Shown in pieces: positions 34,156 through 40,290 of a DNA stretch of 40,290 nt. The notes beneath the pieces were generated by a model. It was not told the DNA's origin, did not search any database, and saw nothing but the letters and a program-made list of their open reading frames with translations. The number at the start of each line of letters is the position of its first letter. Within the stretch, counting starts at the first letter, position 1. The stretch is from assembly GCF_002995785.1 (NCBI RefSeq), contig NZ_PVXO01000070.1:1-40290 (forward strand), written 5' to 3'. The DNA comes from Clostridium liquoris. GTDB taxonomy: Bacteria; Bacillota; Clostridia; Clostridiales; Clostridiaceae. A program made the position numbers and the translations under genes.

Positions 34156-35445
34156 ATGGACAATTTAAAGGAATATATAATTGAAAAAGGACAAAAGGCT
34201 AAATTAGCCGCAAGAGTATTGTCTACTCTTGATACTGACTCAAAAAATAAGGCTTTACATGCTATGGCCAAGGCCTTAGAAGAAAATATGAAATCTATAA
34301 TAGATGCTAACTCTATAGATATGAAAAATGGTGAAGAAAAAGGCTTAAGCAAATCCATGCTTGATAGACTTTTAATAAATGAAAAAAGAATCTTAGATAT
34401 GAGTGAAGGTTTAACACAAGTATCAAAATTACCAGACCCTATTGGAGAAATCACAAAGATGTGGAAAAGACCAAATGGCCTTACCATAGGTGAAAAAAGA
34501 GTACCTTTAGGAGTTATTGGTATAATTTATGAAGCAAGACCTAATGTCACTGTTGATGCTGCAGCACTTTGCTTAAAATCCGGTAATGCTGTAATACTTA
34601 GAGGTGGCTCTGAGGCTATCAACACCAATAAGGTTGTAGCTAATTTATTAAGTGGTGCCTGCAAGGAATGCGGCCTTCCTGAAGGAACAGTACAGCTTAT
34701 AGAAACTACTGATAGAGAAGCAGTTAATATAATGCTTAAGTTAAATGAATATATAGATGTATTGATTCCTAGGGGTGGAAGAGGTCTTATACAAACTGTA
34801 GTTAAAAATGCTACAGTGCCTGTAATAGAAACAGGAGTTGGTAACTGCCATATATTTGTTGATGAAAGTGCAGATTTAAAAATGGCAGAGGATATTATAA
34901 TAAACGCTAAAGTTCAAAGACCTGCTGTGTGCAATGCTATGGAAAGTCTGCTTGTACATGAAAAAATAGCAGAAAAGTTCTTGCCTATAATTGCTGCTTC
35001 ACTGTCAAAACTAGGAGTAGAATTAAGAGTTTGTGATGAAGGTAAAAAAATAATTATGGATTCCATAAAGGATGAAGAGATTTTAAAACATATTGTAGAC
35101 GCAACAAGCGAAGATTGGGATACTGAATTCCTAGATTTAATATTATCCGTTAAGGTAGTTCCTTCTCTAGATGCTGCATTAGATCATATATATAAACATG
35201 GGACTAAACATTCAGAAGCTATAATTACAGAAAGCTACTCAAATTCACAAAGATTTTTAAATGAAGTAGATGCCGCTGCAGTATACGTAAATGCCTCTAC
35301 AAGATTTACTGATGGCTTTGAATATGGATTTGGTGCAGAAATAGGCATAAGTACTCAAAAACTTCATGCTAGAGGTCCTATGGGACTTCAGCAGCTTACT
35401 ACAACTAAATATATTGTTTATGGAAATGGACAAATAAGAAAATAA
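34156..35445 (+). CDS. proA: Gamma-glutamyl phosphate reductase
   Basis: Second step of proline synthesis: NADPH-dependent reduction of glutamyl phosphate to glutamate semialdehyde. It is 429 aa with an aldehyde dehydrogenase fold. The catalytic cysteine is in VQRPAVCNAMESLLVHEK, and the cofactor and substrate regions VPLGVIGIIYEARPNVTVDAAALCLKSGNAVILRGG and the C-terminal FTDGFEYGFGAEIGISTQKLHARGPMGL are intact. Strong AAAGGGAGGG ribosome binding site. It is separated from proB by a terminator and a nested repeat, which may have altered how it is transcribed. Confidence 0.97.
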   Translation: MDNLKEYIIEKGQKAKLAARVLSTLDTDSKNKALHAMAKALEENMKSIIDANSIDMKNGEEKGLSKSMLDRLLINEKRILDMSEGLTQVSKLPDPIGEITKMWKRPNGLTIGEKRVPLGVIGIIYEARPNVTVDAAALCLKSGNAVILRGGSEAINTNKVVANLLSGACKECGLPEGTVQLIETTDREAVNIMLKLNEYIDVLIPRGGRGLIQTVVKNATVPVIETGVGNCHIFVDESADLKMAEDIIINAKVQRPAVCNAMESLLVHEKIAEKFLPIIAASLSKLGVELRVCDEGKKIIMDSIKDEEILKHIVDATSEDWDTEFLDLILSVKVVPSLDAALDHIYKHGTKHSEAIITESYSNSQRFLNEVDAAAVYVNASTRFTDGFEYGFGAEIGISTQKLHARGPMGLQQLTTTKYIVYGNGQIRK

Positions 35446-35470
35446 GTTTACTAAAATACAACAAAAGAGG

Positions 35471-35513
35471 GAACGCAGATAGATTTGTATTTACACAAAT
35501 CTACCTACGTTCT
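35471..35513. terminator. Long hairpin between convergent proA and spoVR
   Basis: An 18-bp stem (35471-35488 with about 35496-35513) with two mismatches on the plus strand that become G-U pairs on the minus strand, around a 7-nt loop. It lies between the two stop codons. There is no strong T run on either side, so it could be a bidirectional terminator, an RNA-stabilising hairpin or part of a repeat. Beyond it (35540-35584) lies AT-rich ATTCACTATTTACTATG sequence resembling the small repeat arms elsewhere. Confidence 0.5.
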
Positions 35514-35584
35514 CGTATTGTAGATTCCTTAATGCCACAGCCCTTTCCTAATTATTCACTATTTACTATGCTTTTTTCACTATT

Positions 35585-36949
35585 TTAAACATAGGTAATC
35601 TGTTTATCAGCATCACAAACTATATCTACTAACTTATCATTAACATAGGTCTTCAATATAACTTTATGCTGCCATAGTTGAACTATATATTTTAAGGTTT
35701 CTGCAGCATAGTTTAAGTCCAGCTCTCTTCCATCAAATGTGTGCTCTAAAATCAAAGTTTTATTATATTGACTCATATCACTAATGGTAATATAGGGTAT
35801 CATACCTAAACCACAGGAACTGCATAAGGTATTCTTTATTTCCTTGTATCCATCTTCATCAGAAACCTGTTCAATGATATAGTCTTTGTCATTTTTACCA
35901 TATTGGAAAAGATTCATTTCAAGACATAATTCTTTTGTCAGATATCTTCTAATAAAGGATTCATCCCTTTCCATGGCTCTTACTTCAAAAATCTTTTTTC
36001 TTCCATGCTTTTCTTCTAATTCAGTTAATATTTTAAATCCCATATAGTAAGGATTTATTCTTCCCTCTAATGGAGTTATTACATCATTATGTCTCTTTAA
36101 AAATTCTAAATATAGATTCTGTGGAAGGTCTAATTTTTTTAATATATTATAGTGCCAATAACTTGCCCAGCCCTCATTCATTATTTTTGTCTCTATTTGA
36201 GGCAGGAAGTATTTGGTTTCTTCTCTTACTATTTCTAGAATATCATTTTGCCAGGAGGATAACCCTCCATATTTTATAATAAACCCCAATATATCCTCTT
36301 CCGGCTCTAAAGGTATTTTATCAATATTGCCTATTTCCTTTTTCTCTCTAGGCTTTAATATATCATTATTTTCATAACTCTTATAGTCTTCAATAATCTT
36401 TGCCTTAAGCTCTTCATTTGTAAGTTTTTTTATTCCAATGCTCCTATCCCTTTGAAGCTTTATGGCATGAGCTGCATCTAATATGTTTTCCACTTCACTG
36501 TATCCTATGCTGGGGTCATTTATATATTCCCTTATTCTATCGCCATGATTTTTAAACATCTCTACTGTGTATTTGGCATCTGTACCCATGGCAAATAACC
36601 TATTATTTTTAAAGAAATCATTATGCCCATATACATGGGCAATAGTTAGTATTTGTAACAGTAAAGTATTGTCCTTCATCAAATAAGCTATACATGGGTC
36701 AGAATTTATAACCATTTCATAAGGTAATCCTGTAAGGTTATATTGATAAAGAGTTTTTAATCTATCGTAAGCCTTACCAAAGCTCCAATGAGGATATCGA
36801 GCAGGCATACCTAGATATACCTCATAGGCCAGCATATCATTATAATCTATTATTTCAAATTCCTGTGGATAATAATCTAGCCCAAAGTCCTTTACTATTT
36901 CTTCTATTTTATCATTCCAGTATTGAAGTTCCTTGTAAGTATAATTCAA
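35585..36949 (-). CDS. spoVR: SpoVR family sporulation protein
   Basis: 454-aa soluble protein of the SpoVR family, required for normal spore cortex in Bacillus; its biochemical role is not known. Typical segments are FEIIDYNDMLAYEVYLGMPARYPHWSFGKAYD, ILTIAHVYGHNDFFKNN, MNEGWASYWHYNI (a conserved family motif) and PYYMGFKIL. Family N- and C-terminal regions are both present. It follows yhbH by 22 bp in the prkA-yhbH-spoVR unit. Confidence 0.93.
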   Translation of the reverse strand: MNYTYKELQYWNDKIEEIVKDFGLDYYPQEFEIIDYNDMLAYEVYLGMPARYPHWSFGKAYDRLKTLYQYNLTGLPYEMVINSDPCIAYLMKDNTLLLQILTIAHVYGHNDFFKNNRLFAMGTDAKYTVEMFKNHGDRIREYINDPSIGYSEVENILDAAHAIKLQRDRSIGIKKLTNEELKAKIIEDYKSYENNDILKPREKKEIGNIDKIPLEPEEDILGFIIKYGGLSSWQNDILEIVREETKYFLPQIETKIMNEGWASYWHYNILKKLDLPQNLYLEFLKRHNDVITPLEGRINPYYMGFKILTELEEKHGRKKIFEVRAMERDESFIRRYLTKELCLEMNLFQYGKNDKDYIIEQVSDEDGYKEIKNTLCSSCGLGMIPYITISDMSQYNKTLILEHTFDGRELDLNYAAETLKYIVQLWQHKVILKTYVNDKLVDIVCDADKQITYV

Positions 36950-36971
36950 CGATGCCCCACCCCCTTGAAAA

Positions 36972-38162
36972 TCAACTGTTTATTTTTATTTCTGCCCTTA
37001 ATAATTCCTTTAAAGCATCCCACAGATCTTCTTTCTTTTGCATGGATACAGGAACAAAATTATCCTTTTTTACCTCTTTGGAATATCTTTTTCTTATACC
37101 ACTTATATATCCATAGGTCATAATTTCTACATATCCAAAAAGATTGCAGGCATCACATAGATCGTTAGCTGATTTTATAGCTCTTTCATTATCCTCGCTC
37201 CAGTTATCACCATCACTTGCATGAAAAGCATATATATTATAATTTTCAGGATTATATTTTTCTTTTATTATGTCCAAGGCCATTTTATAACCGCTGGATA
37301 TATAGGTTCCTCCTGATTCAACCTTATGAAAGAATTCATTCTCTGTTACCATTTTTGCAGATGTGGAATGAGATATAAAAACTATTTCCGCACTTTCATA
37401 TTTCATTTTTATAAAACTGTATATCATAAAGAAGAAGGATCTAGCCAAATATTTTTTATTTTGATCCATGGAGGCAGATGTATCCATAATACAGATGACT
37501 ACAGCATTGTATTCCTTCTTTTTACGAGGCTTTACTCTGTAATATCTTAAGTCATCCTTTTTAAAGGGAAATCTCTCTATTTCTACAAGCTTTTGCTCAC
37601 CATGTAACTCCTGCTGTCTCTCCCTTAGTACTCTCTTCATTCCCTGTTTTCTTTTAAGCTTTTCAACTACTGTTCTTTTTTTAGCCAACCTTGGAGGAAT
37701 ACCGCTTCTCTGATATCCACTTTTTTTCCTTGAGCCTTCTTCTAGTATCTCTGAAAATTTCTTTTTCTTTAGATTAGGGAGTTCCAAGTCATCAAATATA
37801 TATGAAAACACATCCTCAATAGTTATCTCTGTTTCAAATATATCTTCTCCTTCTTCATTACCTGCTCCAGTGCTACCTTTTCCAGCTTCCCCTTTATCTG
37901 TTCCTATTTTATCCCCTTTTTTTTCTGTGCCGTCTCCACTGCCCACACCTGGAGCATTTTTGCCATATACAAATTGATATTCTTTAATTCCCCTGATAGG
38001 AATTTTAATTTTCTTATTTTTAGTCTGACCAATTAAACTTTCCTCTGACAGGATATCTACTAAATTTTTTTTAATGGATTCCTCTACTAATTTTTGATGT
38101 CTCCTCCTATCTTCAGCAGGTCTGTCATGGGGTATGGGATTGAATTCTCTAATTACTGCCAT
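36972..38162 (-). CDS. yhbH: YhbH/DUF444 family protein with von Willebrand A-like domain
   Basis: 396-aa protein of the DUF444/YeaH family, associated with PrkA and sporulation or starvation. The N-terminus [33 protein letters not shown] is typical. A Gly/Lys/Glu-rich, disordered stretch lies at about 75-110, and the C-terminal half has a vWA-like fold with the metal-site motif DTSASMD and [13 protein letters not shown]. It starts 4 bp after the prkA stop region, so the two are tightly linked. Confidence 0.92.
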   Translation of the reverse strand: MAVIREFNPIPHDRPAEDRRRHQKLVEESIKKNLVDILSEESLIGQTKNKKIKIPIRGIKEYQFVYGKNAPGVGSGDGTEKKGDKIGTDKGEAGKGSTGAGNEEGEDIFETEITIEDVFSYIFDDLELPNLKKKKFSEILEEGSRKKSGYQRSGIPPRLAKKRTVVEKLKRKQGMKRVLRERQQELHGEQKLVEIERFPFKKDDLRYYRVKPRKKKEYNAVVICIMDTSASMDQNKKYLARSFFFMIYSFIKMKYESAEIVFISHSTSAKMVTENEFFHKVESGGTYISSGYKMALDIIKEKYNPENYNIYAFHASDGDNWSEDNERAIKSANDLCDACNLFGYVEIMTYGYISGIRKRYSKEVKKDNFVPVSMQKKEDLWDALKELLRAEIKINS

Positions 38163-38166
38163 AATA

Positions 38167-40089
38167 TCAATCCTTCCATAGATTATTAGCAGCGTATTTC
38201 AATATTACATCACAGCATTCATAACAGTATCCATTTCTCTTCATTTCTTCCACCATGGCATTATATTTTTCATTTTGTTCTTTATCTCTTACCCTAGATT
38301 TTGTTATTATTCTTGACATTTCTCTAACTGAATAAGTTAATTTCTTTTCTATAGCTTCCTTTAGTGGTTCATAGGAGGTGTAATCTATCTTAGCACCCTT
38401 TCTTACTAAATAGAACATATAAGAGGTTACATCAGATCTAAAGCCTTTAGCAGAGCTATCAGAAATACCTATTTGCTCTTCTATAGATCTCATAAACTTT
38501 TCATCAGGATCTAATTGCTCTCCTGTAGCTTTATCTTTTATTTTTGTTTTATTAACATAGGATTCCGCATGGTCTAAATAATTATTGAAAAGACTTTCTG
38601 CTTGTTCCCTAAAGCTCTGTATAAAAGCTTTAGTTATTTCCTTTTCTAATATTTTGTTGTACTCTTTCCTTATGTTATCTTGTAAAAAGGCCAAATACTT
38701 CTTTCTTTCATCCTCAGAAGTATCCAAATCTTTCACTGATTTTATCATGCTTTCCATAACGCTCAATGGATTAATACAATCACACTTTGATTCTGAAATA
38801 GCATTGTCTATAGCCTTTATAATAAATCTTGTAGATATACCAGACATTCCTTCTCCAAGGCCTGCCTCTTCTCTTAACTCTGAAATATCAATCTTTTTAG
38901 TTGTTCCTTTCTCTACTATTTCTTCTCCATTATATATTTTAAGTTTAGTCAATAAATCCACCTTGTTGGATGGAGTAAGCCTAGAGAGAATTGCAAACAT
39001 AGCCGCTACGTCTATAGTATGAGGTGCTATATGGGTCTTAAAGTTACTTTTCCTCAGTATTTTTTCATATATCTTTTTCTCCTCATTTAATTCCAAACAA
39101 TAGGGGACCTCTATCTTTACTATTCTATCTAATATAGCTTCATTGGTGTGATCAGATTTAAATTTATTCCACTCTGCCTCATTGGAATGGGCCACTATAA
39201 CCCCATCGAAATATATCATAGCGCCTTTTCCTGGAGAGGGAATGGATTTTTCCTGAGTTGCTGTAATAATAGTATGCAGATATTCCACATCATTTTTAAA
39301 TACTTCTATGAATTCAACTAATCCTCTATTTCCCACATTAAATGCTCCATTTAGTGAAAAAATTCTTGGGTCGTCTTCTGAATATAGATCCATTTTTGAT
39401 ATATCTACTGAGCCTATAAGTACGGATGTGTCTTGATTATTAGGATCTACTGGGGGAACTACTCCAATTCCTTTTCTTGATCTTATAGAAAAATCAGTTC
39501 TCTCCACTGGGAATTTTTCATATTCCCCATGGTACTCCTCTTTTAATCTGTATCTACATACGGGGCATAAATCTCCCTCTATTTCTACACCTAATTCTTT
39601 TTCAAATTCTTTTCTTAAATGCTTAGGTATAAGATGCAGTGGTTCTTCTCTCATTGGACATCCTTTTAAAGAATAGATAGCTTCACTATTTTCTACAACT
39701 TTTTTTAGTGACTCTACAATGGAAGACTTTCCCGACCCTACAGGCCCTACTAGGTATAACACCTGTCTGGCTTCCTCGCCCTTCATTGATGCAGAATAAA
39801 AATAGTTAACTAGTTTTATTAAAGTTTTATCAATACCAAAGAAATCCTTGTTGAAAAAATTATAGCTTTTTATTGTTTCATTACCATATATTTTTCTTAC
39901 TCTTATATTTTCTTCTGGATCTAAAATCTCAACTCCCTCTTTAGTTATTAGATCATACATTCTTTTATGAGCTAAATTACATATTTCAGGATTTTTCTTA
40001 ATAATCTCCAAATAGTCCATAAGAGTTCCTTGAAATTTTTCTCCTTTTCTTTTTTCTCTATCTTTTTCAATTAACTCTTTAAAATTCAT
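38167..40089 (-). CDS. prkA: PrkA family serine protein kinase / AAA+ ATPase
   Basis: 640-aa AAA+ protein with a C-terminal kinase-like domain; in Bacillus it takes part in sporulation, controlling late gene expression, and protease activity has been reported for it. The P-loop GPVGSGKSS is near residue 117-125, with the [12 protein letters not shown] zinc-like pair and [22 protein letters not shown] following. The long helical C-terminus ends [19 protein letters not shown] choose the ATG at 40089, which has GGAGGT (40094-40099) just upstream; the in-frame ATG at 40101 overlaps that ribosome binding site. First gene of the prkA-yhbH-spoVR operon. Confidence 0.93.
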   Translation of the reverse strand: MNFKELIEKDREKRKGEKFQGTLMDYLEIIKKNPEICNLAHKRMYDLITKEGVEILDPEENIRVRKIYGNETIKSYNFFNKDFFGIDKTLIKLVNYFYSASMKGEEARQVLYLVGPVGSGKSSIVESLKKVVENSEAIYSLKGCPMREEPLHLIPKHLRKEFEKELGVEIEGDLCPVCRYRLKEEYHGEYEKFPVERTDFSIRSRKGIGVVPPVDPNNQDTSVLIGSVDISKMDLYSEDDPRIFSLNGAFNVGNRGLVEFIEVFKNDVEYLHTIITATQEKSIPSPGKGAMIYFDGVIVAHSNEAEWNKFKSDHTNEAILDRIVKIEVPYCLELNEEKKIYEKILRKSNFKTHIAPHTIDVAAMFAILSRLTPSNKVDLLTKLKIYNGEEIVEKGTTKKIDISELREEAGLGEGMSGISTRFIIKAIDNAISESKCDCINPLSVMESMIKSVKDLDTSEDERKKYLAFLQDNIRKEYNKILEKEITKAFIQSFREQAESLFNNYLDHAESYVNKTKIKDKATGEQLDPDEKFMRSIEEQIGISDSSAKGFRSDVTSYMFYLVRKGAKIDYTSYEPLKEAIEKKLTYSVREMSRIITKSRVRDKEQNEKYNAMVEEMKRNGYCYECCDVILKYAANNLWKD

Positions 40090-40210
40090 AAATACCTCCA
40101 TAAAAATTGATAACTTTAGCCTTATATTTTATTGTATTTATATTAAATTTTCTTAAGGTTTAGAACCTTAGAGTATAATTTTAGTAGGCAAAAGTAGTAA
40201 TAATTACTGC

Positions 40211-40245
40211 TTAAAAAATTAAAAGGAGATACAAAAAGTATCTCC
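40211..40245 (-). terminator. Terminator of the gene upstream of prkA
   Basis: Perfect 8-bp stem GGAGATAC/GTATCTCC (40225-40232 with 40238-40245), 5-nt loop, then TTTTAATTTTTT on the minus strand. It ends a leftward transcript from beyond the window. The bases between it and prkA include a 7-bp stem at 40154-40170 with a TAG loop, and I see no clear promoter there. Confidence 0.75.
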
Positions 40246-40290
40246 CACATACATAAAAAATCCATTATAATGTAAGTTGATATTACTATA

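Overview
The window is AT-rich, mostly minus-strand, and carries gene families and synteny typical of a spore-forming Clostridium (sensu stricto): pro-sigma-K uninterrupted by any skin element, a cwlJ-gerQ type spore germination pair, a prkA-yhbH-spoVR sporulation operon, a T-box in front of alaS, and a Rrf2/IscR-led Fe-S operon. No phage, transposase, CRISPR array, rRNA or tRNA gene is visible. It reads as core chromosome whose spacers have been colonised by small palindromic (MITE-like) repeats.

Layout. 214-2705: ftsA-ftsZ cell-division operon with a terminator. 2842-4158: membrane glycosyltransferase. 4159-4734: no conventional gene; an inverted-repeat element, then a plus-strand transcription unit with a strong promoter, a GC-richer leader, two tiny ORFs and a palindromic terminator. 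4735-8462: pilT, sigK and a class B penicillin-binding protein. 8463-20697: a long housekeeping region transcribed leftward (T-box/alaS, ireB, ruvX, DUF1292, fur, rnj, typA, mltG, trmR, trhP, udk). This is the classic alaS-to-udk cluster of Firmicutes with fur-rnj-typA set inside it. 20724-23270: AI-2E family permease, PRC-barrel protein, GerQ-like protein and CwlJ. 23339-26697: mnmA, iscU, iscS, iscR with a promoter and a dyad operator candidate. 26849-29672: rarA, an unrecognised coiled-coil protein, a flavin reductase-like protein. 29931-32675: an apparently coupled trio (PHP phosphatase, AEC transporter, C45 acyltransferase/hydrolase). 32861-35445: proB and proA on the plus strand, separated by a nested repeat. 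35585-40089: prkA-yhbH-spoVR.

How the genes fit together. IscS supplies sulfur both to IscU for Fe-S assembly and to MnmA for tRNA 2-thiouridine. TrhP and TrmR make the adjacent 5-hydroxy/5-methoxyuridine wobble modification, so two tRNA wobble-uridine pathways are encoded here. SigK, CwlJ/GerQ and PrkA/YhbH/SpoVR belong to late sporulation and germination.

The most unusual content is non-coding: (i) the proB-proA spacer, where three different inverted-repeat families appear nested one inside another, two of them with second copies elsewhere in the window; and (ii) the undescribed short transcription unit at 4366-4731, which may be a structured RNA, a pair of small-protein genes, or both.
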